From: Cryomorphaceae bacterium
GTDB taxonomy: Bacteria; Bacteroidota; Bacteroidia; Flavobacteriales; Schleiferiaceae
Assembly (NCBI GenBank): GCA_022565745.1
Contig: JAIUMB010000013.1
Span: 1-23,409, forward strand
Reading direction: 5' to 3'
Length of the DNA stretch: 23,409 nt
Positions 1 to 8,201 of the stretch are shown here, piece after piece. The position numbers were made by a program, and so were the translations under genes. Under the pieces are notes generated by a model. It searched no databases. It was given only the letters and a program-made list of their open reading frames with translations, and was not told where the DNA came from. Position 1 is the first letter of the stretch. Every line of letters starts with the position of its first letter.

Positions 1-30
1 AAAAAACCCGCCTGCGACGCAAGGAGCGGG
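1..30 (-). terminator. Rho-independent terminator at the left edge
   Basis: Read on the minus strand, CCCGCT and GGCGGG form a 6-bp stem around a 12-nt loop and are followed directly by at least six T residues that reach the window edge. The T run may continue outside. An alternative 7-bp pairing is possible between positions 3-9 (AAAACCC) and 35-41 (GGGTTTT), using some of the same bases. It probably ends transcripts coming from the membrane protein gene to the right, or from a short RNA lying in 31-120. Confidence 0.6.
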
Positions 31-61
31 CGTTGGGTTTTAGCTTGAATGCCCCCCTCTC

Positions 62-83
62 AGGGATCACCCTAGTAATCCCT
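62..83 (-). other. Stable hairpin in the 3' region of the membrane protein gene
   Basis: AGGGATCAC (62-70) and GTAATCCCT (75-83) pair over 9 bp with a 4-nt loop and one G-U pair on the minus-strand transcript. No T run follows, so it is not a simple terminator; a real terminator lies about 30 bp further on. Together with it this makes a compact structured segment of about 120 nt beyond the last gene. It could be a processed 3'-UTR or a small RNA. No known RNA family was recognised. Confidence 0.45.
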
Positions 84-129
84 CTCGCTCGAGTGTGTTG
101 CGCCAATGAAACCTACAGCACAAAGGCTT

Positions 130-1062
130 CTATTTTCCCGTTTGCTTGTAGCTATTTTGAAGTGACTCAATCTTTTCATAACGAAGATAAATATACATAA
201 ACAACACACCAATGACCACAGCAGATACGGTTAATATACTACCTATGATGCCCTCTTGACCAAAACTCATTTTGATTAAAACCGTAGAAATCACAAAACC
301 TGAATTACGCATTACGTGCTGAAACGTTTGGGTATAGAGTAAGCTGACGAGTAAGAGAAACACATCGGTAAGGATGAGTAGAGTAAAAAAATCTTCAAAA
401 AAGATGTTGTTTAATTCTTTTAAGGTATGCACGTCGGAAGCTGTATGATAAACAATGTCCAGCGCCCAATTGGTAAAATTGTAAAGCGCGAGGAATACCA
501 ATATGGGGATTAATGCGATAGAAACCCACTTTTTGGTTGCAATAAAGCGGTTGGTATTTTCATTGACGCTTAGACTACTTGCTTTTCGCTTAGCCATTAG
601 CTTGTAAAACAAACTGATTAAAAAAAACAAAAGCAAGGTGGCGGTAATATCGTATGTAAACTGCAAATCGCCTTTGACATGGAACCAATCTGGTGTAAAC
701 TCAATTTTGCTGATGTCGTTGAAAATCTTACGAATAACAATAAGCGTGATAATTTCGTATTGTTTACCGATGTATTTTGAGATGCTCTTGGGAAGGTAAT
801 AGACCAGCAGATAGACCTCATATATTAAAATGATGGAGAAGGGGGTGTAAACAGCAACCAAGGTATTACTCAGCAATTCATGCTCGGGAAGAATACCCCA
901 ATGTCTGAATGCTATAAGGCTTAGGTGAATGATGAAACCGGCTATGGCAACGCCTACTACATACTTTTCAGTTGTTTTACGCGTAGTTTCTGATAGGAAA
1001 AGAGTTTCAAAACGCTTGAGTGCGTAGGCTATTGAATTTGTGCTTATACCTTTGGTATTCAT
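130..1062 (-). CDS. Polytopic membrane protein of unknown function
   Basis: I do not recognise this protein. From the ATG at 1062 it is 310 aa; an ATG five codons upstream (1077) is in frame and cannot be excluded. About seven hydrophobic stretches suitable for membrane helices are visible, counted from the upstream start: residues 41-60, 72-95, 145-163, 187-205, 232-250, 260-272 and 277-298. A charged stretch of about 50 residues (96-144) between helices 2 and 3 contains several Lys/Ile-rich segments and could be amphipathic. No enzyme or transporter motif was seen. The gene is monocistronic by spacing: the isomerase terminator lies upstream and the left-edge terminator downstream. An integral inner-membrane location is the only safe inference. 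Confidence 0.7.
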   Translation of the reverse strand: MNTKGISTNSIAYALKRFETLFLSETTRKTTEKYVVGVAIAGFIIHLSLIAFRHWGILPEHELLSNTLVAVYTPFSIILIYEVYLLVYYLPKSISKYIGKQYEIITLIVIRKIFNDISKIEFTPDWFHVKGDLQFTYDITATLLLFFLISLFYKLMAKRKASSLSVNENTNRFIATKKWVSIALIPILVFLALYNFTNWALDIVYHTASDVHTLKELNNIFFEDFFTLLILTDVFLLLVSLLYTQTFQHVMRNSGFVISTVLIKMSFGQEGIIGSILTVSAVVIGVLFMYIYLRYEKIESLQNSYKQTGK

Positions 1063-1248
1063 TAAAGTATAACACATTGCACATTAAATTGTTGTTATAC
1101 CAATCTAAAACTAAATTGAAAACGAGATCTACAACACTTGCTATTGGTTAAGATTTAGATTCAACGTTAGACCATAACCATACTTGTATTAACGGTGCAG
1201 TTTGAGGTTTTTTAGCGTACTTGTAACCTGATGCATTTAGGGCATCAT

Positions 1249-1283
1249 AAAAAAAGCCACATTCAGAATAGAATGTGGCTTTC
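1249..1283 (-). terminator. Rho-independent terminator of the peptidylprolyl isomerase gene
   Basis: A perfect 12-bp stem pairs AAAGCCACATTC (1253-1264) with GAATGTGGCTTT (1271-1282) around a 6-nt loop. On the minus strand it is followed by a run of seven T. It starts about 25 bp after the isomerase stop codon and separates that gene from the membrane protein gene further left. The A-rich flank on the other side gives it weak bidirectional character, but no plus-strand gene ends here. Confidence 0.9.
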
Positions 1284-1306
1284 ATTTAAGCGTGTGTTTG
1301 TGCTTA

Positions 1307-3499
1307 CTAGAAGAACTTATAACGACGGTCAACAATTTTAGCGGCATCCCGCTTGCTTTCAACCACACCAGCAGGAATTCTTCCTCTGATGCTGTTTAAG
1401 TAGGTTTCTTGTTCAGCAATGTAATCAGGCTGTTCAGGTGCTGTGGTTGTAGAGTTAACCTTAACCACATACACACCGCGGTCACCTTCAATAACGGTTA
1501 TAGCCTGTTCTTGAATACCATGAATTTTACCGACAACTTTAGGTTCTTCACCAGCTCTTTCAATGCTGTTGCTTGAGAAGGGGACGTCGGTATTGGTTAC
1601 AGTCGTATTCATTTCTTGTGCGATTACATCCATCTCTTTGTTTAAATGCGTTTGTAAACGCTCGCGAATGATGGCAGCTTTTTTATTGTTGAAAACGATG
1701 TCTTCGATGGTTTCACGAACGGACTCAAAGGGTGCAAAATCATCCTCAACGATATCGGTAACATGAATGACGATATAGCTGTTACTGGCACTGCGTTGTA
1801 CATCTACATGTCCAACACGACGTTCTTCATCAAATACCCAGCGCACCAAGTCGCGATTAGCCCCTAATCCAATGACCGTTTCGTCAAAGCGGTTGACATC
1901 AGTGGCTGTACGAACCTGCGCACCAGCCTCACGGGCCAATTCCGCAAATTTGTCAGCATCAGCAGCAGCCTCAGCAATTTTAGACGCTTTGCGGTATACA
2001 TCGGTATCTGTTTTTTCTGAGGTGATGATTTCGCGGGCTATTTCAGCAATTCTCACGGCTTTACTGCTGCCTTTTTGACCGGTGATTTCAATAATGTGAA
2101 AACCAAACTCTGTTTCAATCAATCCAATGTCTCCAGTACGATTAGTAAAACAAAAATCTGAAAATGCTGGTGTCATGGTGTTTTCAACAAACCACCCTAA
2201 GTCTCCACCTTGTTGAGCAGCAGAGGCATCGTCACTATTGTCAGATGAAAGCGTTTCAAATTGACTTCGATCGGTTCTGAGAATATTCAGCAAACTATCT
2301 GCTAGTTCTTTTGCTTCGAAAGGAGCACGTTGAGCTTGAGAACGCTCAGCACCCTGATAGGCAATTAAAATGTGTCTTGCTTGAACAGAGTCTGGTAGGT
2401 ATGCAACTTCACTAACCTTACCCAAAGCTAAATAGTCACCTTCATTGGTTTCATAAGGGCCAAAAACAAACCCTGTTGCATCACCAGCGAAAATAATGGA
2501 ATCATAATCAGGATTGAAGCCCAGAGCTTCTCTGTAGAACTTTCCACGATAGGGTAGATCGCTACGAAGAGCAACGAATAAAGAATCGTTATCTGCTTCG
2601 GCAAAAGGTGGAATGGTATCGTACGTATCTGTTGCTCTGTTTCTTTCTAATTGCGGGCGTGTAAACTTGTTTAATTCATCCTGTACTTGTTGAATGTCAT
2701 TAGCACTTGGTTTGACATCAAGCACAACAAATTCAAAATTTCTGTAAGGCTCATCAACCTTAAAGTCATTTTTGTTCTTTTTATAATAACTCTTAAGGTC
2801 TGATTCGGTTACGGTAACATCTCCATCGGGGATGGTAGAGTATAGAATGGGAATCAGTTCAACATTGCGCACTCTGTTTTCCAACTCAAAATTGAATTTG
2901 GCCAGTTTTTCCGGTTTATGGATACCCAAACTAATGGCAATGTTGTACTTGTTGTTGAGCGCTTCGCTGCGCATGTTGTTTTCGAAGGCCTTCCATTGTT
3001 GCCAAAAGCGATTGGCTTCTGGATTGTCAAACCGTTGGTCCTGTAAGCTCGTCAAATATTGCTGAAGTCTGGCCTCGCTAAATGCATTGGTTACTTCATC
3101 GCGAAAGGCATCAGCTTGAAGGATATCCGGATGTTGGATGATGCGACTGTAAAGTTCATCATCGCCCACTGAAAGGCCAAGAACTTCCAAATCTTTCGTG
3201 AGGGTGTATTCACGAATAAACTCTTCCCACGCAGCTTCAGCAAACTGCTTGCGTGTCACATTGGCCAGCGACATATCTCCAGATGTTTGTCGGTAGTTTT
3301 CAGTGATTTGGTCCATGCGTTCACTGAATTCAGGCAGATCAATGCTTCTACCATTGATTTTTCCAACCATCAGTTGATTGCCTCGAATGAGTGAATCACC
3401 AGAGCCCAATAGATCCATAAGAATAAAAGCTGCCATTGCCAATCCAATGGTGATAAGCAACAATCCTGAACGTTTACGGATGTTTTCTAATGTAGCCAT
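1307..3499 (-). CDS. ppiD: Membrane-anchored peptidylprolyl isomerase, PpiD/SurA-like
   Basis: Periplasmic folding helper predicted to isomerise prolyl bonds and chaperone outer-membrane or secreted proteins. The 730-aa length and layout match Bacteroidota PpiD-like proteins: a short basic cytoplasmic tail, one membrane helix (about residues 11-32), a SurA_N-like helical chaperone region (about 45-210), then a parvulin (rotamase) domain at about 372-475. The parvulin domain is marked by the ARHILIAY strand, the GGDLGWF motif and the FGFHIIEI end strand. The remaining ~250 residues resemble a second, degenerate parvulin-like region plus C-terminal segment. The start is supported by the membrane anchor directly after MATLENIRKR. 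It has its own promoter (3531-3559) and terminator. The family is clear; the choice of ppiD over a SurA-like name is inference. The three T9SS cargo proteins nearby are plausible clients but there is no direct link. Confidence 0.88.
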   Translation of the reverse strand: MATLENIRKRSGLLLITIGLAMAAFILMDLLGSGDSLIRGNQLMVGKINGRSIDLPEFSERMDQITENYRQTSGDMSLANVTRKQFAEAAWEEFIREYTLTKDLEVLGLSVGDDELYSRIIQHPDILQADAFRDEVTNAFSEARLQQYLTSLQDQRFDNPEANRFWQQWKAFENNMRSEALNNKYNIAISLGIHKPEKLAKFNFELENRVRNVELIPILYSTIPDGDVTVTESDLKSYYKKNKNDFKVDEPYRNFEFVVLDVKPSANDIQQVQDELNKFTRPQLERNRATDTYDTIPPFAEADNDSLFVALRSDLPYRGKFYREALGFNPDYDSIIFAGDATGFVFGPYETNEGDYLALGKVSEVAYLPDSVQARHILIAYQGAERSQAQRAPFEAKELADSLLNILRTDRSQFETLSSDNSDDASAAQQGGDLGWFVENTMTPAFSDFCFTNRTGDIGLIETEFGFHIIEITGQKGSSKAVRIAEIAREIITSEKTDTDVYRKASKIAEAAADADKFAELAREAGAQVRTATDVNRFDETVIGLGANRDLVRWVFDEERRVGHVDVQRSASNSYIVIHVTDIVEDDFAPFESVRETIEDIVFNNKKAAIIRERLQTHLNKEMDVIAQEMNTTVTNTDVPFSSNSIERAGEEPKVVGKIHGIQEQAITVIEGDRGVYVVKVNSTTTAPEQPDYIAEQETYLNSIRGRIPAGVVESKRDAAKIVDRRYKFF

Positions 3500-3530
3500 A
3501 CTTTAAATATATCGTGTTTTAATAAGGCTG

Positions 3531-3559
3531 CGAATATACCAAAATCACCCGTTACCAAA
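3531..3559 (-). promoter_or_regulatory. Candidate promoter of the isomerase gene
   Basis: On the minus strand a TTTG (-33 box, 3556-3559) is followed after 17 nt by TATATTCG (3531-3538). This fits the Bacteroidota pattern TTTG-N17-23-TAnnTTTG with one mismatch. It lies about 32 bp from the start codon. Recognised by pattern only. Confidence 0.45.
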
Positions 3560-3597
3560 CCAATTTATTTTTACCATAGGTAAATTTATCAAAAAAA

Positions 3598-3629
3598 TTT
3601 GCCTGAATTGTAACATTTTCGTACTTTTA
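3598..3629 (+). promoter_or_regulatory. Candidate promoter of the PKD/type B T9SS cargo gene
   Basis: TTTG at 3598-3601 and TACTTTTA at 3622-3629 are separated by 20 nt. This matches the Bacteroidota consensus except for the last base of the -7 box. The ATG is 57 bp downstream, which leaves a leader of about 50 nt. It forms a divergent pair with the isomerase promoter. Confidence 0.45.
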
Positions 3630-3686
3630 CGAGTTGTAAGTTACATCTATAGAATGAAGATTGTTGTTCTGATTTTGTGCTGATTT

Positions 3687-5870
3687 ATGAGAAAATCACT
3701 ATTCGTTTTTGCCATTGTGTTGATATCCCTAGGCGTTGACGCCTCTCACTTGGTAGGAGGCGATATGACCTATACATGTTTGGGCAACAACACTTATAGG
3801 GTGAAGCTGACTATTTTCAGAGATTGCAACAACAATCAAGTTCCCTTTGACCAAATTGTACCCATTGCCTTTTACAACAACGGTTTTGTCTACGATGTCC
3901 ATTTGGTTCCGATTACCAATACTTTCCCCAATATTCCTTTGGTTGCCGACAGCTGTAGTCCGCCACCGCCTTCAAATGTTTGTGTGGAGTATGCTGAATA
4001 CATCGATACCGTTGTGCTGCCATTATCCCCGAATCCTTATACCATTGTTCATCAGCGTTGTTGTAGAAATAGTGTTGTGATGAACATTGTTTCTCCTGCT
4101 TCTACAGGTACTTCGTACCATACAGAGGTGCCCGCCAATGATACGGCTTGTAATAATTCGGTCCAATTTCTTGATTACCCCAACTTATTACTGTGTTTTG
4201 ACCAACCCAATACCATAGACATTACTGCCAGCGATCCAGACGGGGATAGCTTGGTATTTTCACTGTGTCCCCCTATGCTTGGTGGCGGTCAAGCACCTGG
4301 AGCGGTTATGCCCAATCCACCAACAGCCCCTCCATATTTACCGGTATCTTATACCGCCGGGTTTAGCGCCACCACGCCCATTAATGGCAGTCCGGGCATG
4401 ACGATCGATCCACAAACCGGAACCATTACAGTCTTCCCAGACCCTGTGGTAGGGTTCTTCACCGTAGGTGTTTGTGTGGAGGAGTACCGAAATGGCCAGC
4501 TCATTAACAAGGTAATTAGAGAAATGCAATTTATCGTGGCCGATTGCATTTTATCCACTCAGGCAGGCATTAGGCCACAAGCCGATATGTCAGCAGAGAC
4601 CAAATGTGTTGGTAGAACCATACAGTTTCAACATTTTAGTTCGGGCATGTTAGAAGCCAAATGGTTATTTAATGATTCGGGGAATGCTCCAAATGATACG
4701 TCAACCCTTTTTAATCCGCTTTACACCTTCAGTGATACAGGGTTTTACGAGGTAATGTTGATCATTAATAGCGGTATTCCCGGTTGTATAGATACCGCCG
4801 TAGAAATATTTGAAATTAGAGACTCGGTAGATAATTGGTTTACTTGGGGTGATAGTCCTTGTTTAGACAAGGGGCTGACGTTTGAACTGCAGGGTACCAA
4901 TTTAGCCCCTCATGCCTCCATTGAATGGAACTTTGGGGTAAATGCCACTCCACAAACGTGGTCAGGGCCAGATCCGCCGCCCATATCGTTTACAAACGAT
5001 GGCAATCCTTACGAAGTAACCCTTACCACAGAGCAATTTGGTTGTTCGAGTTTTTATTATGAAGAATTGCAGTTATTTGACCGTATTTCTTTTGATGTAA
5101 CAGGTTTGGAAGACGAAGGTTGTGCGCCTTACGAAGCTGTCATTAATAGCAATGCAAAGGCTAGAGGTACCATGCATATTTTGTGGGATATGGACGATGG
5201 AACCACTTACAGAAACACTTTGTCGGTAAACCATACCTACCAAATCCCAGGCGTTTATCGGCCAACAATTACGCTTAGAACCAGTTCGTTCTGCATTGAT
5301 ACAATAGTTATTAATTTGTCTCCCATCGTTATTCGAAATAGTCCAGAAGTTCTTTTGGGTTCCTCATCAACAAGGGTGCTTATGTACGAACCGACGGTAA
5401 CTGTTGGAATAAGTGTTAGTGATGATGTATTATTTTCGGAGTTTCATCCTGGTGACGGACAGGTATTTTCACCGGCACCGGAGAGATTGAGCTATACCTA
5501 TGATGCAGATTCTGCGCATTTCTTAGCTTTTTTGGTTGGAGAAAATGAATTTGGTTGTTTCGACACCTCGTTTGTGGATATTTACGTGATTCCCGAAACC
5601 AATATATTTATTCCCAATGCATTCAGGCCCAATGGTAATGGTCTAAATGATTTTTTTGAAATATACGTTACCAATGTGCTGGAATACCAACTGCAGATTT
5701 TTAATCGTTGGGGACAAAAGGTCTTTTCTACAGAAAACCATACAGAACATTGGGATGGTTCGGTTAATGGTAAACCAGCTCCCATTGGAACTTACGTATA
5801 CAAACTCGATTTAAAAGATCAGCAAGGGGAGTGGCATTACCGCACGGGCAGCGTTAATCTAATACGCTAA
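3687..5870 (+). CDS. Secreted PKD-domain protein with type B T9SS sorting domain
   Basis: Predicted exported protein of 727 aa, carried over the outer membrane by the type IX system. A signal peptide (about residues 1-19) is followed by SHLVGGDMTYTC and a strand-rich, Cys-rich region to about 285; this opening recurs in Bacteroidota proteins labelled gliding-motility-associated. Three PKD/Ig-like modules follow, roughly 293-375, 380-465 and 470-545. The second has WNFG and the third WDMDDG, versions of the usual WDFGDG. The C-terminal ~90 residues (638-727) are a type B sorting domain, with IPNAFRPNGNGLND, FNRWGQKVF, WDG and GTYVYKL in the expected order. It overlaps the convergent PAP2 gene by 4 bp at the stop codons. 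A surface adhesin or matrix role is plausible; no ligand or enzyme activity is visible. Confidence 0.9.
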   Translation: MRKSLFVFAIVLISLGVDASHLVGGDMTYTCLGNNTYRVKLTIFRDCNNNQVPFDQIVPIAFYNNGFVYDVHLVPITNTFPNIPLVADSCSPPPPSNVCVEYAEYIDTVVLPLSPNPYTIVHQRCCRNSVVMNIVSPASTGTSYHTEVPANDTACNNSVQFLDYPNLLLCFDQPNTIDITASDPDGDSLVFSLCPPMLGGGQAPGAVMPNPPTAPPYLPVSYTAGFSATTPINGSPGMTIDPQTGTITVFPDPVVGFFTVGVCVEEYRNGQLINKVIREMQFIVADCILSTQAGIRPQADMSAETKCVGRTIQFQHFSSGMLEAKWLFNDSGNAPNDTSTLFNPLYTFSDTGFYEVMLIINSGIPGCIDTAVEIFEIRDSVDNWFTWGDSPCLDKGLTFELQGTNLAPHASIEWNFGVNATPQTWSGPDPPPISFTNDGNPYEVTLTTEQFGCSSFYYEELQLFDRISFDVTGLEDEGCAPYEAVINSNAKARGTMHILWDMDDGTTYRNTLSVNHTYQIPGVYRPTITLRTSSFCIDTIVINLSPIVIRNSPEVLLGSSSTRVLMYEPTVTVGISVSDDVLFSEFHPGDGQVFSPAPERLSYTYDADSAHFLAFLVGENEFGCFDTSFVDIYVIPETNIFIPNAFRPNGNGLNDFFEIYVTNVLEYQLQIFNRWGQKVFSTENHTEHWDGSVNGKPAPIGTYVYKLDLKDQQGEWHYRTGSVNLIR

Positions 5871-6436
5871 GAGGATGTCATTGCTGGTCGTTTGACAATA
5901 ATGCCCACAAAATAACCTATACACGCTCCAAATATGCCTCCGAAAAATATATCGGCAGGAAAGTGAACACCGATGTGAATCCTGCTATAACTTACGAGTA
6001 TAGCCCACACCAGCATGATGGCCCACCAAGTTCTGTTGGTTAACACACCGATAAAAAATGCCAAAGCAAAAGTATTTGATGCGTGAGAAGAGACGAACCC
6101 ATATTTGCCACCGCAACCTTCTTTTAATGCGCGAAACATTCCGTCCAATTCGGGATTGTTACAAGGCCGTAGTCGCTGAAAAGTCTCTTTAAAAAGCTTT
6201 ACCGAGCCTTGGTCGGCCATGAGGGTCATCAAAACCACACCGCCAAGAATCCACAGATAATTCCATTTGGGATATTTTCGGTAGAGCACAATGAACAACA
6301 GCACATATAAAGGAATCCATACTTCTACCCTGGTGATAAACATAAAGAAATCGTCCAGCGCTGCTGGACTGTTGTTATTCATCCAAAGAAATATCTCAGT
6401 ATCGGCTTTTTCAAACCATTTGATAAGTCGCATCAT
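5867..6436 (-). CDS. PAP2-family membrane phosphatase
   Basis: Inner-membrane phosphatase of the PAP2 superfamily (189 aa), expected to act on lipid phosphates such as undecaprenyl pyrophosphate or phosphatidic/phosphatidylglycerol phosphates. All three signature motifs are present: K83-x6-R90-P91, an SSH motif with His118 in place of the common SGH, and S151-R-x3-G-x-H158-x3-D162 carrying the catalytic His and Asp. About five or six hydrophobic segments are visible (around 37-52, 58-74, 113-130, 134-150, 163-180). The ATG overlaps the obg TGA by 4 nt (6433-6436), so translation is probably coupled to obg; a second Met follows directly. The substrate cannot be read from sequence. It also overlaps the convergent PKD gene by 4 bp. 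Confidence 0.88.
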   Translation of the reverse strand: MMRLIKWFEKADTEIFLWMNNNSPAALDDFFMFITRVEVWIPLYVLLFIVLYRKYPKWNYLWILGGVVLMTLMADQGSVKLFKETFQRLRPCNNPELDGMFRALKEGCGGKYGFVSSHASNTFALAFFIGVLTNRTWWAIMLVWAILVSYSRIHIGVHFPADIFFGGIFGACIGYFVGIIVKRPAMTSS

Positions 6437-7425
6437 TTATCCATGAGTTTCCAAAGCTCGTCTTTGAGCTCATCCAGGTTGTATTGACTAACGGCTGAAA
6501 TAAACAAATGAGGAACGGGTAAATCTATCAGTGCATCCATTTCTTTCATCATTTGCTCGTCTAACATATCTGCTTTGCTGATGGCTACCAATTGATCTTT
6601 GTGCAATAATTCTGGATTAAACGCTTCCAATTCACGACGTAAAATAGTAAACTGCTCATTGATGTCATCAGCATCTGCAGGAATTAGATACAGCAGTACG
6701 GCATTACGCTCAATATGACGCAAAAATCGATGCCCTAAGCCTTTGCCCTCCGAAGCACCTTCAATGATACCGGGTATATCGGCCATGGCAAAACTTTGAT
6801 AACCACGATAGGCTACAATCCCTAAGTTGGGGACTAAAGTGGTAAACGGATAATCGGCAATTTCCGGTTTGGCAGCTGAAACAGCAGAGAGTAGGGTAGA
6901 TTTACCAGCGTTAGGGAATCCAACTAGGCCTACATCGGCCAAAACTTTGAGTTCGAGAATTACCCAACCTTCTTCGCCCTCTTCACCGGGCTGAGCGTAT
7001 CGTGGTGTTTGGTTGGTAGGGGATTTGAAATGTGAATTCCCCAAACCACCACGGCCACCTTTTTTGGCAATGAGCTCTTCTCCATGAGTGGTAATTTCAC
7101 CTAAAACCACACCAGTATCAGCATCCTTTACTACCGTTCCCAATGGCACGTCAATATATTGATCGGTACCTTCCTTGCCTGTACTGTTGTTTTTACTTCC
7201 ATTGGTTCCGTTATCAGCACGTATATGCTTGCGATACTTGAGGTGGAGTAGGGTCCACATTTGCTCATTACCTCTAACAATAACGTGTCCACCTCGGCCG
7301 CCATCACCTCCGTCTGGCCCTCCCTTGGGAATGTACTTCGCTCGATGAAGGTGAGCGCTTCCGGCACCACCGTCTCCGGATGTCAGGTGAATTTTGACGT
7401 AATCAATAAAGTTGCTGCCGGCCAT
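6433..7425 (-). CDS. obg: GTPase Obg/CgtA
   Basis: Essential GTPase involved in late 50S ribosome assembly and stress signalling. The N-terminal glycine-rich Obg fold covers residues 1-158 (GGDGGRGG, KKGGRGGLGNSHF). The GTPase domain follows: P-loop GFPNAGKST (169-177), switch I with FTTLVPNLG (194-202), DIPG (216-219), SKAD (283-286) as G4, and SAVS (310-313) as G5. At 330 aa it stops after the G domain and lacks the C-terminal OCT extension of Bacillus-type Obg, as is common in Bacteroidota. It lies downstream of adk by 128 bp and overlaps the PAP2 gene. Identification is secure. Confidence 0.97.
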   Translation of the reverse strand: MAGSNFIDYVKIHLTSGDGGAGSAHLHRAKYIPKGGPDGGDGGRGGHVIVRGNEQMWTLLHLKYRKHIRADNGTNGSKNNSTGKEGTDQYIDVPLGTVVKDADTGVVLGEITTHGEELIAKKGGRGGLGNSHFKSPTNQTPRYAQPGEEGEEGWVILELKVLADVGLVGFPNAGKSTLLSAVSAAKPEIADYPFTTLVPNLGIVAYRGYQSFAMADIPGIIEGASEGKGLGHRFLRHIERNAVLLYLIPADADDINEQFTILRRELEAFNPELLHKDQLVAISKADMLDEQMMKEMDALIDLPVPHLFISAVSQYNLDELKDELWKLMDK

Positions 7426-7553
7426 AATTTTGGTGTTTCGGTGTGATAATTTCTGAAAAGTGTGAAATCGTTTGTTTTATAAATGTGTAGATATAGCAAA
7501 TAACACCCTAATAAAGCAGTGTAATTTACCCAAACCAGTTACTGAATCAGCCG

Positions 7554-8129
7554 CTATTTTATATCATCAACGGCTTTATACAAACGATCAGTAATATCAG
7601 AAATTCCTCCTACTCCATCAATCCCTACAAACTTTCCTTTGCTTTGATAATGGGCTTTTACTGGTTCGGTTTCGTTGCGATATACGTTGATTCGGTTTTG
7701 AATAATAGCGGGGTCAGCGTCATCGACTCGTCCAGATGTCTTTGCCCGCTCAGCCAATCGCTGTTTGAGCTCTTCTTCGGGCACTTCTAATGACAACAAG
7801 GCTTTAATTTCCTGTCCACGTGCGTGCAAAAAGTTGTCTAGCGCCTCTGCTTGTGCCGCAGTACGAGGAAATCCGTCAAAAATAAACCCACGTGCAGTTG
7901 GGTTTTTTTTGACCTCACTTTCAAGTAGAGCAATGGTCAACTCGTCTGGCACAAGTTTCCCTTGGTCCATGAAAGCTTTGGCTTTGACGCCCAACTCCGT
8001 ATTGTTTTTGATGTTGTATCGAAAAATATCACCTGTTGAGAGGTGAACCAAATCGTACTTTTTTTGCAAAAATTCTGCTTGTGTTCCCTTCCCTGCACCG
8101 GGAGGGCCAAATAAAATGATGTGTAACAT
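7554..8129 (-). CDS. adk: Adenylate kinase
   Basis: Cytoplasmic enzyme catalysing ATP + AMP = 2 ADP. The 191-aa protein has the P-loop GPPGAGKGT (8-16), the NMP-binding region with STGDIFR (31-37), the AMP-binding DGFPRT (85-90), and a short LID with R-x-AERAK and GRVDD (125-137). No Cys4 zinc site is present, so this is the short-type kinase. The stop is 128 bp from obg and the start is 72 bp from the lysA stop, so cotranscription with both is likely. Confidence is high. Confidence 0.97.
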   Translation of the reverse strand: MLHIILFGPPGAGKGTQAEFLQKKYDLVHLSTGDIFRYNIKNNTELGVKAKAFMDQGKLVPDELTIALLESEVKKNPTARGFIFDGFPRTAAQAEALDNFLHARGQEIKALLSLEVPEEELKQRLAERAKTSGRVDDADPAIIQNRINVYRNETEPVKAHYQSKGKFVGIDGVGGISDITDRLYKAVDDIK

Positions 8130-8201
8130 AATCGTGATAATTCAGTTCGCTAATATACGGCTGAGAAAAACGTTAATTAAGTGTTTGAAAGAGATACTTA
8201 A

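Noticed and set aside
1..120. tRNA, tmRNA or SRP RNA at the left edge
   Set aside because: No cloverleaf, CCA end, tag reading frame or GGAAGCAGCC-type SRP motif could be found on either strand.
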